Positions 9,239-21,748 are shown, counted from the stretch's first letter. The stretch is DNA of 64,000 bases from Tepidiphilus margaritifer DSM 15129 (GCF_000425565.1 NZ_KE384397.1:1-64000); one strand, 5' to 3'. Notes: generated by a model from the sequence alone, not told the origin. Program-made: numbers and translations.

Positions 9239-10027
9239 TCAAGGACGCGGTACCCAGGCAGCGGGACGTTTTTCCAGGAAAGCGCTCAGCCCTTCGCGCG
9301 CCTCGTCGGTGGCGCGCAAGCGGGCGATGCGTTGCGCCGTGTCTTCGAGCACCGCCTCGCTGAGCGGACGGTCGGCCACGGCGTCGATGAGCTCCTTGGC
9401 CGCCGCCTGCGCCTTGGGCCCGCCGGCGAGCAGCGCCTGCACCACCTCCTCGATCTTGGCATCGAGTGCCTCTTGTTCCACCACCTCGTGCGCCAAGCCC
9501 AAGGCAAAGGCCCGGGCGGCGTCGATGCGCTCGGCACTCTGGAAATAGCGCTTCGCCTGGCGCACGCCGATCGCCCGGATCACATACGGGCTGATCGCCG
9601 AAGGAATGATGCCGAAGCGCACCTCGGAAGTAGCGAACACCGCCCGCTGCGAGGCGATGCAGAGGTCGCAGGCGCTCGCCAGCCCCATGCCGCCACCCAG
9701 GGCCGCGCCATGCACCCGGGCGATGGTGGGTTTGCCCATATGCGCGATCTGCCACAGCATGCGCGCGAGCCGGCGCGCGTCTTCGAGATTCTCCTCGAAG
9801 GAAGCCGCCCCGGCCGCTTTCATCCAGTTGAGATCGGCCCCGGCGGAAAAGCTCTTGCCCCGCCCGGCGAGCACGACCACGCGCACCTGCGCGTCGGCAT
9901 CGAGCCGTGTAAAGGCGGCCGTGAGTTCCTCGATCACCTTGGCGTTGAAGGCGTTGTGCACCTCCGGGCGATTGAGCCAGACCGTGGCCACCGGCCCGCG
10001 CGTCTCGATCACCAGTGTCTCGTACAT
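9239..10027 (-). CDS. liuC: Methylglutaconyl-CoA hydratase (enoyl-CoA hydratase family)
   Basis: A 262-residue crotonase-fold enzyme. The oxyanion-hole segments are GKSFSAGADLNWMK near residue 65 and HGAALGGGMGLASACD near 110, and EVRFGIIPSAISPYV follows. These match the hydratases that convert 3-methylglutaconyl-CoA to HMG-CoA. The start MYETLVIE at 10027 follows a strong GAGGAGAGG; a longer frame upstream is an overlap with the beta-subunit gene and is rejected. Its place between the two carboxylase subunits is the usual liuB-liuC-liuD order. Confidence 0.93.
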   Translation of the reverse strand: MYETLVIETRGPVATVWLNRPEVHNAFNAKVIEELTAAFTRLDADAQVRVVVLAGRGKSFSAGADLNWMKAAGAASFEENLEDARRLARMLWQIAHMGKPTIARVHGAALGGGMGLASACDLCIASQRAVFATSEVRFGIIPSAISPYVIRAIGVRQAKRYFQSAERIDAARAFALGLAHEVVEQEALDAKIEEVVQALLAGGPKAQAAAKELIDAVADRPLSEAVLEDTAQRIARLRATDEAREGLSAFLEKRPAAWVPRP

Positions 10028-10050
10028 CCTCTCCTCCTCGATTTTTTCCG

Positions 10051-11658
<1,608 letters not shown>

Positions 11659-11680
11659 CCCCTCCTCCTCGATCGTTCTG

Positions 11681-12814
11681 TCACAGCGAAAGGCCGCGGG
11701 CGATCACCAGGCGCTGGATCTCGCTCGTACCCTCGTAGATCTGACACACGCGCACGTCGCGGTAGATGCGCTCCACCGGAAAGTCGCTCACGTAGCCATA
11801 GCCTCCGTGGATCTGGATCGCCGCCGAGCACACCCATTCGGCCATCTCGGAGGCGAAGAGCTTGGCCATCGAGGCTTCCTGCAGGCAGGGGCGGCCGGCG
11901 TCCTTGAGGCTGGCGGCATGCCACACCAGCTGGCGGGCCGCTTCGATCCGGGTGGCCATGTCGGCGAGCTTGAACTGCACCGCTTGGTGCCCGAAAATCG
12001 GCTTGCCGAAAGCCTCGCGCTCGTGCGCATAGCGCAACGCCGCCTCGAACGCCGCGCGCGCCATGCCCACGCTCTGGGCGGCGATGCCGATGCGTCCGGC
12101 CTCGAGTTGCGACAAGGCGATCTTGTAGCCCTCGCCCTCGGCGCCCACCAGCGCATCGAGCGGCACGCGGCAGCGCTCGAAAGTGATCTGCGCCGTGTCG
12201 CTCGCGTGTTGCCCCATTTTCTCCTCGATGCGCGTGACGAGATAACCCGGCGTGTCGGTGGGCACGAGGAAACAGGAAATCCCCTTCTTGCCCGCGGCCG
12301 GATCGGTCACCGCCAGCACCAGCGCCACGTCGGCGTTCTTGCCCGTGGTGATGAACTGCTTGACCCCGTCGATCACCCAGGAATCGCCCTCGCGCACCGC
12401 GGTGGTGCGGATTGCCGCCGCGTCGGATCCCACGTGCGGCTCGGTGAGACAAAAGCAGCCCAGCGCCTCGCCCCGCGCGAGCCGCGGCAGCCATTCCCGC
12501 TTCTGCCGGTCCGAACCATAGGCGAGCGTGATGCCGCACACCAGCGAATTCTGCACCGACACCACCGTCGAGGTCGCCCCGTCGCCGGCGGCGATCTCTT
12601 CGATCGCCAGCACCAGGCTCAGGTAATCGAGCCCCGCCCCGCCCCATTCGACGGGCACCGTCACCCCCATCGCGCCGAGCTCGCCGAGTTCCCGCAGCGC
12701 TTCGCGGGGAAAGGTATGCTCGCGGTCCCAGCGCGCCGCGAAAGGGGCGAGCCGCTCCTGGGCGAAGGCGCGCATGGTGTCGCGGATCATTTCGTGTTCA
12801 GCATCGAGAATCAT
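11681..12814 (-). CDS. Acyl-CoA dehydrogenase (short/branched chain type)
   Basis: A 377-residue FAD flavoprotein. [15 protein letters not shown] and [17 protein letters not shown] form the flavin-binding middle domain, and [35 protein letters not shown] the C-terminal signature. The catalytic glutamate is in YEGTSE. This is the second acyl-CoA dehydrogenase of the block, distinct from the isovaleryl-CoA dehydrogenase at 14998, and could serve isobutyryl-, 2-methylbutyryl- or short straight-chain CoA. The start at 12814 is taken because AAGGAGGGAGG precedes it and it matches the family N-terminus. Confidence 0.9.
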   Translation of the reverse strand: MILDAEHEMIRDTMRAFAQERLAPFAARWDREHTFPREALRELGELGAMGVTVPVEWGGAGLDYLSLVLAIEEIAAGDGATSTVVSVQNSLVCGITLAYGSDRQKREWLPRLARGEALGCFCLTEPHVGSDAAAIRTTAVREGDSWVIDGVKQFITTGKNADVALVLAVTDPAAGKKGISCFLVPTDTPGYLVTRIEEKMGQHASDTAQITFERCRVPLDALVGAEGEGYKIALSQLEAGRIGIAAQSVGMARAAFEAALRYAHEREAFGKPIFGHQAVQFKLADMATRIEAARQLVWHAASLKDAGRPCLQEASMAKLFASEMAEWVCSAAIQIHGGYGYVSDFPVERIYRDVRVCQIYEGTSEIQRLVIARGLSL

Positions 12815-12844
12815 CCTCCCTCCTTGTTCGTTCTTCGTTTTCAT

Positions 12845-13743
12845 TCAGCGCCGGGTCGTTGCCAGCCACACGCCGGCGAGCACGGCCGCACCGCCCACCA
12901 CCACCGACGGCGGGAAGGCTTCGCCCAAGGTGAGCGCCGCCATCAGCACCGCCGCCACCGGCACCAGATTGATGAACATCGCCGCCCGCGCCGCTCCCAG
13001 CACCCGCACCGCGTCGGTGTACCAGGTAAAGCCGATCGCCGTGCCGAAGACCCCGAGAAAAGCCACCGCCGCCCACACCGCCGGGCGCCACTGCGCCCAC
13101 TCGATGCCGCCGGCGGCAAAGGCCGCCGCCCACAGCAGCACGGCCCCGAGGGCACAGGACCAGAAAGTGGCCGCGAGCGCCGAGATGCGTCGCGTGGCAC
13201 GCCGCCCCACGAAGGTATAGGCCGTCCAGCAGGTGACGCAACCCAGCAACAGCACCTCCCCCAGCCCGATGCGACCGGCGAGCGGCGCGAGCGGGTCGCC
13301 GTTGCCGATCACCGTGAGACAACCGACGAAGGCGAGCACGGCCCCGAGCACCGCCAGCGGACGGGCGCGCTCGCCGCCGAGCCACCACGCCAGCGCCGCC
13401 ACCACCACCGGATTCAAGGCCACCACCAGCGCGCCCCGCCCGGCTTCGACGTACTTCAACCCATAGAAAAAGCACAGGTTGTAGAAGAAGACGCCGGTAA
13501 GCGCCAGCCCCACGATCGGCCGCCAGGCACGCCGCAGCGCAGGCCCGTCGAGCGGTTCGCGCTTGGCGAACATCACGGCACCGAGCACGAGGGCGGCGAG
13601 GGTGAAACGGGCCGCCGCCGCGGCGATCGGCGTACCCACCGCCTGCGCCACGACCCGGCCGGCCACCCAGGTCCCGCCCCAGCTCAACATCGCCGCGACG
13701 AGTTTCAGATAGACCGACAGAGTCGCCTCGCCGGCGACGGGGC

Positions 13744-13753
<10 letters not shown>
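12845..13753 (-). CDS. EamA/DMT-family transporter
   Basis: A roughly 290-300 residue membrane protein with ten predicted hydrophobic segments in two repeats, the drug/metabolite transporter layout. The first segment reads LVAAMLSWGGTWVAGR, as in EamA proteins. The start is uncertain: no ATG precedes the first helix, so the best options are TTG at 13753, overlapping the thiolase stop by 10 bases, or ATG at 13690, which trims the helix. It sits inside the liu block between the thiolase and the dehydrogenase, so it may export an intermediate or an amino acid, but the substrate is unknown. Confidence 0.82.
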
Positions 13754-14958
<1,205 letters not shown>

Positions 14959-14997
14959 CGATCTTTCTCCTCGTGTCTCGTCAATCAACATCAATGA

Positions 14998-16170
14998 TCA
15001 GGCCGTCTCGTCGAAGAGCTCTCGCCCGATGAGCATGCGGCGAATCTCGGACGTGCCCGCCCCGATCTCATAGAGCTTGGCGTCGCGCCACAGCCGCCCG
15101 GTGGGGTAGTCGTTGATGTAGCCGTTGCCGCCCAGCGCCTGGATCGCCTCGCCGGCCATCCAGGTGGCTTTCTCCGCCGCATAGAGGATGACCCCGGCGC
15201 AGTCCTTGCGCAGCTTGCGGCTGTGGTCGCTGCGATCGAGCGCTTGCCCCACCGCATAGACGTAGGCACGGCAAGCCTGCCAGGTGGTATACATGTCGGC
15301 GAGTTTCCCTTCCATGAGCTGGAATCGGCCGATCGGCTGGTTGAACTGGCGCCGCTCGTGCACGTAGGGCAGGACCACGTCCATGCACGCGGCCATGATC
15401 CCCAGCGGCCCGCCGGCGAGCACGGCGCGCTCATAGTCGAGCCCGCTCATGAGCACCTTGACCCCCTCATTGACCTTGCCGAGCACGTTCTCCTCGGGCA
15501 CCTCGCAATTCTCGAAGAAGAGCGGATAGGTGTTCGAGCCGCGCATGCCGAGCTTGTCGAGCTTGTTGCCGGCGGTAAAGCCCTTCATCCCCTTCTCGAC
15601 GATGAAAGCCGTGATGCCGCGGGGTCCCGCCGCCGGGTCGGTCTTGGCATAGACCACCAGCACGTCGGCATCCCCGCCGTTGGTGATCCACATCTTGCTG
15701 CCGTTGAGCACGTAGCGATCGCCCTTTTTCTCGGCGCGCAGTTTCATGCTCACCACGTCGGAACCGGCCTCGGGCTCGCTCATCGCCAGCGCCCCCACCC
15801 ATTCGCCGGAGACGAGCTTGGGCAGGTATTTGCGCTTTTGCGCCTCGGTGCCGTTGCGGTGGATCTGGTTGACGCACAGATTCGAATGCGCTCCGTAGGA
15901 GAGCCCCACCGCGGCGCTCGCGCGCGAGATTTCCTCCATGGCGATGATGTGCGCCAGATAGCCCATGGCGCTGCCGCCGTACTCCTCGGCCACCGTCATG
16001 CCGTGCAGGCCGAGCTCCCCCAGCTTGCGCCACAGATCCGGCGGGAATGCGTTGTCACGGTCGATCTGCGCCGCCCGCGGTGCGATTTCCTGCGCACAGA
16101 ACGACTGCAGCGTCTGGCGCAGCAGGTCGTGTGTTTCTCCCAGCCCGAAGTCGAGCCCGACCGTCTCCAT
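14998..16170 (-). CDS. liuA: Isovaleryl-CoA dehydrogenase
   Basis: A 390-residue acyl-CoA dehydrogenase with the isovaleryl-specific features: [37 protein letters not shown], and [16 protein letters not shown] with the catalytic glutamate in YERA in the middle rather than at the C-terminus. It oxidises isovaleryl-CoA to 3-methylcrotonyl-CoA, the first committed step of the pathway. The ATG at 16170 follows GGAGGAGGAAAC; longer frames run into the operator. First gene of the operon, with a LiuR-type palindrome 26 bases upstream. Confidence 0.95.
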   Translation of the reverse strand: METVGLDFGLGETHDLLRQTLQSFCAQEIAPRAAQIDRDNAFPPDLWRKLGELGLHGMTVAEEYGGSAMGYLAHIIAMEEISRASAAVGLSYGAHSNLCVNQIHRNGTEAQKRKYLPKLVSGEWVGALAMSEPEAGSDVVSMKLRAEKKGDRYVLNGSKMWITNGGDADVLVVYAKTDPAAGPRGITAFIVEKGMKGFTAGNKLDKLGMRGSNTYPLFFENCEVPEENVLGKVNEGVKVLMSGLDYERAVLAGGPLGIMAACMDVVLPYVHERRQFNQPIGRFQLMEGKLADMYTTWQACRAYVYAVGQALDRSDHSRKLRKDCAGVILYAAEKATWMAGEAIQALGGNGYINDYPTGRLWRDAKLYEIGAGTSEIRRMLIGRELFDETA

Positions 16171-16195
16171 GTTTCCTCCTCCTTTGGTGTTGACG

Positions 16196-16211
16196 TTGAC
16201 GTTAACGTAAA
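16196..16211. promoter_or_regulatory. Probable LiuR operator upstream of liuA
   Basis: TTGACGTT at 16196-16203 and AACGTAAA at 16204-16211 form an inverted repeat with one mismatch, between the liuR stop and the liuA start. A further TGACGTTGAC copy overlaps on the left. The ACGT-centred arms resemble the palindrome known for LiuR regulators of branched-chain degradation in proteobacteria. Confidence 0.7.
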
Positions 16212-16239
16212 CCAAACCGGGGCGTTTGCAAAGCCCCCG

Positions 16240-16680
16240 TCAGGTGGCGGCCTCGACGCGTGCCTGCAGTTCCTGGCGTGCGGCCTCGGCCCCCCGGGCA
16301 TCGTGCCCCAGCAGGCTCAGACACTGGCGCTCGAGCATGTCGATCTCGCCGAGCACCGCCTCGATGTCGCGGCGCTGCTGCTCGAGCGTACGGCGCCGTT
16401 CTTCCAGCACACTGAGGAAACGGCGCAGTTGCGGCGCCGAATCGTGGCGCCCGTCGTACATGTCGATCAGTTCCTTGATCTGCGCGAGCGACAACCCCAG
16501 ACGCTTGCCGCGCAGCGTGAGCTTGAGGCGGGCCCGGTCGGCTCGATCATAGACCCGCACCCTCCCCTCGCGGCGCGGATGCAGCAGCCCCTGATCCTCG
16601 TAGTAGCGGATCGTGCGCGGCGTGATGCCGAATTCCCGCGCCAGATCCGAAATGGTAAAAAATTCCTCTTTCCGGCTCAT
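16240..16680 (-). CDS. liuR: MerR-family regulator LiuR
   Basis: A 146-residue MerR protein. The N-terminal winged helix reads FTISDLAREFGITPRTIRYYEDQGLL, followed by RVYDRADRARLKLTLRGKRLGLSL and a long coiled coil with ERRRTLEQQRRDIEAVL. No metal-binding cysteine cluster is seen, as expected for the organic-effector branch. Its position directly upstream of liuA and between two matching palindromes supports LiuR, the repressor or activator of leucine/isovalerate genes. It is co-oriented with liuA and may be cotranscribed or autoregulated from the palindrome at 16713. Confidence 0.88.
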   Translation of the reverse strand: MSRKEEFFTISDLAREFGITPRTIRYYEDQGLLHPRREGRVRVYDRADRARLKLTLRGKRLGLSLAQIKELIDMYDGRHDSAPQLRRFLSVLEERRRTLEQQRRDIEAVLGEIDMLERQCLSLLGHDARGAEAARQELQARVEAAT

Positions 16681-16712
16681 CCTCGCCTCGTCGTTTTTCC
16701 GGTAGACTGGTT

Positions 16713-16732
16713 TCCGTTGACGTCAACGGAAC
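16713..16732. promoter_or_regulatory. Perfect 20-bp palindrome, probable LiuR operator (autoregulation)
   Basis: TTCCGTTGACGTCAACGGAA is its own reverse complement. It lies between the divergent starts of liuR (16680) and the MBL gene (16741) and shares the GTTGACGT arm with the operator before liuA. It ends 8 bases before the MBL start, so binding would be expected to block that gene. Confidence 0.75.
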
Positions 16733-16740
16733 ATTACCAC

Positions 16741-17769
16741 ATGCAAGCCGAACTCAGCTATCCGCACCCCGCCACCCCCGAGCTCGGGCGCGTGGCCACC
16801 GTCGCCCCCGGCGTGCACTGGCTGCGCATGCCGCTGCCTTTTGCACTCGATCACATCAACCTGTGGCTGATCGACGACGCCGAGAACCAGGTCGCCCTCG
16901 TCGACACGGGATTTGCCTCGCCCAACGTGCAAGCGGCCTGGCGCGAGGCGCTGCGCCTGCGCCTGCCCTCGCGCCTCATCGTCACCCATTTCCACCCCGA
17001 CCACTTCGGGCTGGCCGACTGGCTCATGCGTGAATGGCGACTGGAACTGTGGATGAGCCACTCCGAATTCCTCACCGGGCATGCCGTCTGGCATGGCATC
17101 GCCGGCCATTCGGTCGAGACCATGCTCGCCCTGTTCCGGGCAAACGGCCTCGACGAGGAGCGCGCGGCGGCGCTGGAATCCCGGGGCAACGCCTACCGCC
17201 GCGGCGCTCCGCGCTTGCCCGAGCGCTTCCATCGCCTGCACGACGGCGACGAGCTGGTCATCGGCGGGCGCACCTGGCAGGTGATCACCGGCTGCGGCCA
17301 TTCCCCCGAGCACGTCGCCCTCTACTGCCCCTCGCAGAAGCTGCTCATCTCCGGCGACATGCTGCTACCCAGGATCTCCACCAACGTCGGCGTCTGGGCC
17401 GTCTCGCCCGAAGACGATCCGCTCGCCGACTTTCTGCGTTCCCTGGGGCGGTTCGAGCCCTTGCCGGAAGATACCCTTGTGCTACCATCGCACGGACTGC
17501 CGTTCGTCGGCCTGCACGCGCGCATCGCCCAGCTGCGTGCCCATCACGAAGAGCGCCTGGCGGTACTCGAAGCCGCGCTGGACACGCCGAAGACGGCGGC
17601 CGAGGTGATCCCGACGCTCTTTTCCCGCGCGCTCGACACGCACCAGGTCGTGTTCGCGCTCGGTGAAGCGCTCGCCCACCTCAACCACCTGGTCGCGCTC
17701 GGACGTGCCGAGCGGCTGCTCGGCCACGACGGCCAGCGGCGTTTCGTGCGCACGGGCTCGACCCACTGA
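16741..17769 (+). CDS. MBL-fold hydrolase in the LiuR regulon
   Basis: A 342-residue metallo-beta-lactamase-fold enzyme. Ligand motifs are THFHPDHFGLADW, CGHSPEHVALY, SGDMLLPRIS and PSHGLPF, a complete HxHxDH set. An additional C-terminal helical domain spans roughly the last 60 residues. Divergent from liuR with a palindrome in front, so probably induced together with leucine catabolism; a CoA-thioester hydrolase or lactonase role would fit but is inferred. It ends 27 bases before phaC. Confidence 0.85.
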   Translation: MQAELSYPHPATPELGRVATVAPGVHWLRMPLPFALDHINLWLIDDAENQVALVDTGFASPNVQAAWREALRLRLPSRLIVTHFHPDHFGLADWLMREWRLELWMSHSEFLTGHAVWHGIAGHSVETMLALFRANGLDEERAAALESRGNAYRRGAPRLPERFHRLHDGDELVIGGRTWQVITGCGHSPEHVALYCPSQKLLISGDMLLPRISTNVGVWAVSPEDDPLADFLRSLGRFEPLPEDTLVLPSHGLPFVGLHARIAQLRAHHEERLAVLEAALDTPKTAAEVIPTLFSRALDTHQVVFALGEALAHLNHLVALGRAERLLGHDGQRRFVRTGSTH

Positions 17770-17796
17770 ACGAGAACGAGCACCAAGGGAACGAAG

Positions 17797-19620
17797 ATGA
17801 GCGAGACCCAGCCCCCGACGCAAAAACCGGCCGCCCCACCCCCGGAGTTTCCCGATCCCCAAGAATTGGCCAAGGTGTACGCCGAGGTGGCCGAACGTGC
17901 CGCCCGCCTGCTCGGCGAGACCATGCGCAAGCAGCTCAAGGAGGGAGTCCATCCGCCGGCCGACGAAATCGGCATCGCGCAGACCTACATGGAGATGATG
18001 GCGCGGCTGCTCGCCAACCCCTACCGTCTCGCCCAGGCGCAAATGAACCTGATGTGGGACTACTTCACCCTGTGGCAGCGCTCCATGCTCAAGCTCATGG
18101 GCCTGAAGACCCCGCCCGTGGTCGAACCGGAAAAGGGTGACCGCCGTTTCAAGGACCCGGACTGGGAAGAGCACTTCCTCTTCGACTACATCAAGCAGTC
18201 CTACCTCATCGCCGCGCGCCGCATCCACGAGGTGGTCAGCGACATCAAGGGCGCCGACGAGCGCACGAAGAAGCGCATCGAATTCTTCACCCGCAACTTC
18301 ATCGATGCCCTCTCGCCGTCGAATTTCGCTCTCACCAATCCCGAGGTCTTCCGCGAAACCCTGCGCACCCACGGCCAGAACCTCGTCCGCGGCCTGAAGA
18401 ATCTCCTGCGCGATCTGGAGGAAGGGCACGGCCAGCTGCGCATCCGCATGACCGACACCTCCGCCTTCGAGCTGGGCAAGAACATTGCCACCACCCCGGG
18501 CAAGGTGGTATACCAGACCGAGCTCATGCAGCTCATCCAGTACACCCCCACCACGGAAACGGTCTACAAGCGGCCGCTCCTCATCGTCCCCCCGTGGATC
18601 AACAAGTACTACATCCTCGACCTTCGTCCGCAGAATTCGCTCGTCAAATGGCTGGTCGATCAGGGACACACAGTGTTCATCCTCTCCTGGGTGAACCCCG
18701 ACGAGCGCCTCGCCCAGGCCACTTTCGAGGACTACGTGCAAAAAGGCGTGCTCGCCGCGCTCGACGCCATCGAGCAGCAGACCGGCGAGCGCGTCGTCAA
18801 TGCCGCCGGCTACTGCCTGGGCGGCACTCTGCTCGCCACCACGGCCGCCTGCCTGGCGGGCAAACGGCAAAAGCGCCTTGGCTCGGCCACCTTCCTCACC
18901 ACCCTCATCGATTTCTCCGAACCCGGCGAACTGGGCGTATTCACCACGCCCGAAACCGTGGCGGCGCTGGAAAAGAAGATGCAGGAGCGCGGCTACCTCG
19001 AAGGCTCGGAGATGGCCACCACCTTCAACATGCTGCGCGCCAACGACCTCATCTGGTCCTTCGTGGTCAATAACTACCTGCTCGGCAAGGAACCTTTCCC
19101 CTTCGATCTGCTGTACTGGAACTCCGACTCCACCCGCATGCCCGCGGCGATGCACAGTTTCTATCTGCGCAAGATGTACGTCGAGAACAAGCTCGTCGAA
19201 CCGGGCGGAATCGAGATCCTCGGCACACCGATCGACCTTGGCAAGATCAAGCACCCGTGCTATTTCATCTCCACGGTCGAGGACCACATCGCCCCGTGGC
19301 GCACTACCTACAAGGGCGCGCGCAGGCTCACGGGCGCGCCGGTGCGCTTCGTGCTCGGCGGCTCGGGCCACATCGCCGGCATCGTCAACCCGCCCGCGGC
19401 GAACAAGTACGGCTACTGGACCAACCCGGTCACGCCGCTGCCCGAGGATCCGGAAGAGTGGCTGCGCGGCGCCGAACAGCACCCCGGTTCGTGGTGGCCC
19501 AACTGGAACGAATGGCTGGCGGCGCAGGACGACACGCGCGTGCCGGCGCGCGATCCCGCCCACGGGAAGCTTCCCGTGATCGAGGATGCTCCCGGCTCTT
19601 ACGTGAAGGTGCGCATCTGA
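17797..19620 (+). CDS. phaC: Class I poly(3-hydroxyalkanoate) synthase
   Basis: A 607-residue alpha/beta hydrolase-fold polymerase. The lipase-like box GYCLGG holds the catalytic cysteine near residue 340; the aspartate is in VEDHIAPW and the histidine in GGSGHIAGIVNPP. The length and the NSLVKWLVDQGHTVF-type region fit class I enzymes using short-chain 3-hydroxyacyl-CoA. It makes intracellular PHA granules. No phaA/phaB is directly adjacent, but a thiolase lies at 13744. The neighbouring PIN gene begins within its stop codon. Confidence 0.95.
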   Translation: MSETQPPTQKPAAPPPEFPDPQELAKVYAEVAERAARLLGETMRKQLKEGVHPPADEIGIAQTYMEMMARLLANPYRLAQAQMNLMWDYFTLWQRSMLKLMGLKTPPVVEPEKGDRRFKDPDWEEHFLFDYIKQSYLIAARRIHEVVSDIKGADERTKKRIEFFTRNFIDALSPSNFALTNPEVFRETLRTHGQNLVRGLKNLLRDLEEGHGQLRIRMTDTSAFELGKNIATTPGKVVYQTELMQLIQYTPTTETVYKRPLLIVPPWINKYYILDLRPQNSLVKWLVDQGHTVFILSWVNPDERLAQATFEDYVQKGVLAALDAIEQQTGERVVNAAGYCLGGTLLATTAACLAGKRQKRLGSATFLTTLIDFSEPGELGVFTTPETVAALEKKMQERGYLEGSEMATTFNMLRANDLIWSFVVNNYLLGKEPFPFDLLYWNSDSTRMPAAMHSFYLRKMYVENKLVEPGGIEILGTPIDLGKIKHPCYFISTVEDHIAPWRTTYKGARRLTGAPVRFVLGGSGHIAGIVNPPAANKYGYWTNPVTPLPEDPEEWLRGAEQHPGSWWPNWNEWLAAQDDTRVPARDPAHGKLPVIEDAPGSYVKVRI

Positions 19621-19655
19621 ACGAACCAACCGGCACCGCCGCTGCAGAGCGGGCG

Positions 19656-20054
19656 GTGGTGCTCGACACCAACGTGGCGCTGGCGCTGTGGTACTTCGCC
19701 GACCCAGCGCTCGCCCGGCTGGCCGAGGCGCTCGCCGCCGGCCAGCTCGTGCCGGTCGCCACCCCGCCGATGCGCGCCGAGTGGGACTGCGTGCTCGAGC
19801 GCCCCGAATTCGACCCCCGGCGCGCGGCGGCCGCCCGCGCCGCTTATGGGGCGTTGCGTCGCGAACTGCCCCTTCCCGAGCTGGAGGCTCCGGCGCGCTG
19901 CCGCGATCCCGACGACCAGAAATTCCTCGTCTGCGCGCTCGCCTATGCGCCCTTGCTGCTCACCCGCGACAAAGCGCTCCTGCGTCTCGCGCGCCACCGC
20001 CGCATCGCCCCGCGGTTGCGGATCGTACGGCCGGAAAACGCTTTTCCGCGGTGA
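19656..20054 (+). CDS. PIN-domain protein (probable orphan VapC-like nuclease)
   Basis: A roughly 130-residue PIN-domain protein. The acidic active-site residues are visible in VVLDTNV, RAEWD and RDPDDQKFL, spaced as in the type found near betaproteobacterial housekeeping genes. No ATG is available. The GTG at 19656 is the most plausible start; an open frame continues upstream to a CTG at 19617 that overlaps the phaC stop. No antitoxin-sized gene is adjacent, so it is either solitary or has a distant partner. Translation probably depends on coupling to phaC. Confidence 0.75.
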   Translation: MVLDTNVALALWYFADPALARLAEALAAGQLVPVATPPMRAEWDCVLERPEFDPRRAAAARAAYGALRRELPLPELEAPARCRDPDDQKFLVCALAYAPLLLTRDKALLRLARHRRIAPRLRIVRPENAFPR

Positions 20055-20063
20055 CGAACAGGC

Positions 20064-20087
20064 TCCCGGTGACCCGTGCCACCGGGA
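20064..20087. terminator. Hairpin between convergent PIN and CoA-transferase genes
   Basis: TCCCGGTG (20064-20071) pairs perfectly with CACCGGGA (20080-20087) around an 8-base loop in the 39-bp gap between two convergent genes. No T-run follows, so it may be a weak intrinsic terminator or mRNA-end protector. Confidence 0.55.
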
Positions 20088-20093
20088 CGATTC

Positions 20094-21656
20094 TCACTTG
20101 CGCCAGGCGTCGGCCTGTACCAGCGAATCGTCGCGCCAGGCTTCGCGCGCGGCCTTGTTCGCCATCCAGTTGGGCAGGAAGGTGAACGCCTCGTCGAGCA
20201 GGTGCGGCGTGTGCTTGCCCGGCGAATAGCGCAGCGCCCGCTCGAAGTATTCGCGCAGCGCCGGCTTGAAGTTGGGATGGGCGCAGTTCTCGATGATAGT
20301 ACGGGCGCGCTGCTTGGGCGAGAGGCCGCGCAGATCGGCCAAGCCCTGTTCGGTGACGATCACCTGCACGTCGTGCTCCGTGTGATCCACGTGCGAGGCC
20401 ATGGGCACGATGCAGGAAATGGTGCCGCCCTTCGCGCTCGAAGGCGTCATGAAGATCGAGATGAAGGCGTTGCGCGCGAAGTCGCCCGAACCGCCGATGC
20501 CGTTCATGATCGAGGTGCCCATGATGTGGGTCGAGTTGACGTTGCCGTAGATGTCGGCCTCGATCAGCCCGTTCATGGCGATGACGCCCAGGCGCCGGAT
20601 GACTTCGGGGTGATTCGAGATTTCCTGCGGCCGCAGCAGGATCTTGTTCTTGAAGTCTTTCAGGTTGGCGTTGAGCTCGGTGAGCGCGTCCGGGCTGAGC
20701 GAAAAGGACGTGGCCGAGGCGCAGGTGAGCTTGCCGCAGCGGATCAGCTCGAGCATGCCGTCTTGCAGCACCTCGGTGTAGGCGGTGAGATTCTCGAAGG
20801 GGCCGTCGCGCAGCCCCGCCATCACGGCGTTCGCGACGTTGCCCACGCCCGATTGCAACGGCAGGAGGTTTTCCGGCAAGCGCCCTTTTTTCACCTCGTG
20901 TTGCAGGAATTCGAGGATGTGGCCGGCGATGCGGCGCGAATTCTCGTCGGGCGGCGTGAACGGCGTGTTGCGGTCGGGGTGATTGGTTTCCACCACCGCG
21001 ATCACTTTATCGAGGTCGACGCGGTAATAAGGGATACCGATGCGATCGGCCGACTTCAGGATGGGAATGGGCTTGCGGTGCGGCGGCAGGGCCGTGCCGT
21101 AGTAGATGTCATGCATGCCCTCGAGCTCGGGATTCTGCCAGGCATTGACCTCGAGGATGATCTTGTCGGCCTGATCGAGCCAGGTCTTGTTGTTACCCAC
21201 CGATGAGGAGGGAATCAGCAGGCCGTCTTCGGTGACGCCCGCCACCTCGACCACGGCGATGTCGAGCTTGCCGAGAAACCCGCCCCAGACGAATTGCGCC
21301 ACGTGCGAGAGGTGGATGTCGATGTACTCCATCTCGCCGGCGTTGATGCGCTTGCGGCAGGTGGGGTCGGACTGGTAGGGCAGGCGCATTTCGATGCCGT
21401 CGACCATGGCCAGCGCCCCGTCGAGCTCGGGGGCGGTGGAGGCGCCGGTCCATACGCTGATCTTGAAACGCTGTCCGCGCAGGTTCGCGTCGAGGATGCG
21501 CTTGGCCAACGCCGCGGGCACCACTTTGGGATAGCCTGCGCCGGTGAAGCCACTCATACCGACGTTCACGCCAGAAGGAATCAGGGCCGCGGCCTCGTCG
21601 GCCGACATGATCTTGCCGCGCAGCTGCGCGTTGAGGATACGGTCGTTCACGCTCAT
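20094..21656 (-). CDS. scpC: Succinate CoA-transferase / acetyl-CoA hydrolase family
   Basis: A 520-residue CoA-transferase. SGFTGAGYPKVVPAAL near the N-terminus, VGNNKTWLDQADKIILEVN in the middle, and GIGGSGDFARNAFISIF with IVTEQGLADLRGLSP later are the family signatures of succinyl-CoA:acetate (or propionyl-CoA:succinate) CoA-transferases. The start at 21656 matches the family N-terminus. It converts acetate or propionate to its CoA ester while releasing succinate from succinyl-CoA, and so can feed PHA synthesis. Symbol is by family resemblance; the exact acyl preference is not visible. Confidence 0.9.
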   Translation of the reverse strand: MSVNDRILNAQLRGKIMSADEAAALIPSGVNVGMSGFTGAGYPKVVPAALAKRILDANLRGQRFKISVWTGASTAPELDGALAMVDGIEMRLPYQSDPTCRKRINAGEMEYIDIHLSHVAQFVWGGFLGKLDIAVVEVAGVTEDGLLIPSSSVGNNKTWLDQADKIILEVNAWQNPELEGMHDIYYGTALPPHRKPIPILKSADRIGIPYYRVDLDKVIAVVETNHPDRNTPFTPPDENSRRIAGHILEFLQHEVKKGRLPENLLPLQSGVGNVANAVMAGLRDGPFENLTAYTEVLQDGMLELIRCGKLTCASATSFSLSPDALTELNANLKDFKNKILLRPQEISNHPEVIRRLGVIAMNGLIEADIYGNVNSTHIMGTSIMNGIGGSGDFARNAFISIFMTPSSAKGGTISCIVPMASHVDHTEHDVQVIVTEQGLADLRGLSPKQRARTIIENCAHPNFKPALREYFERALRYSPGKHTPHLLDEAFTFLPNWMANKAAREAWRDDSLVQADAWRK

Positions 21657-21708
21657 GGTCCAGGAAAAGAGGAAGGGAGACCGGGCGATTCTACCCCGCA
21701 AGACATGA

Positions 21709-21722
21709 GTTTTATATAAAAC
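21709..21722. promoter_or_regulatory. AT-rich 14-bp perfect palindrome upstream of CoA-transferase gene
   Basis: GTTTTATATAAAAC is self-complementary and lies 53 bases before the scpC start, in the gap after galE. It may overlap a -10 region or be a regulator site. No matching regulator gene is adjacent. Confidence 0.45.
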
Positions 21723-21748
21723 ATCAAAGACTTGCCATATGAATCCCT

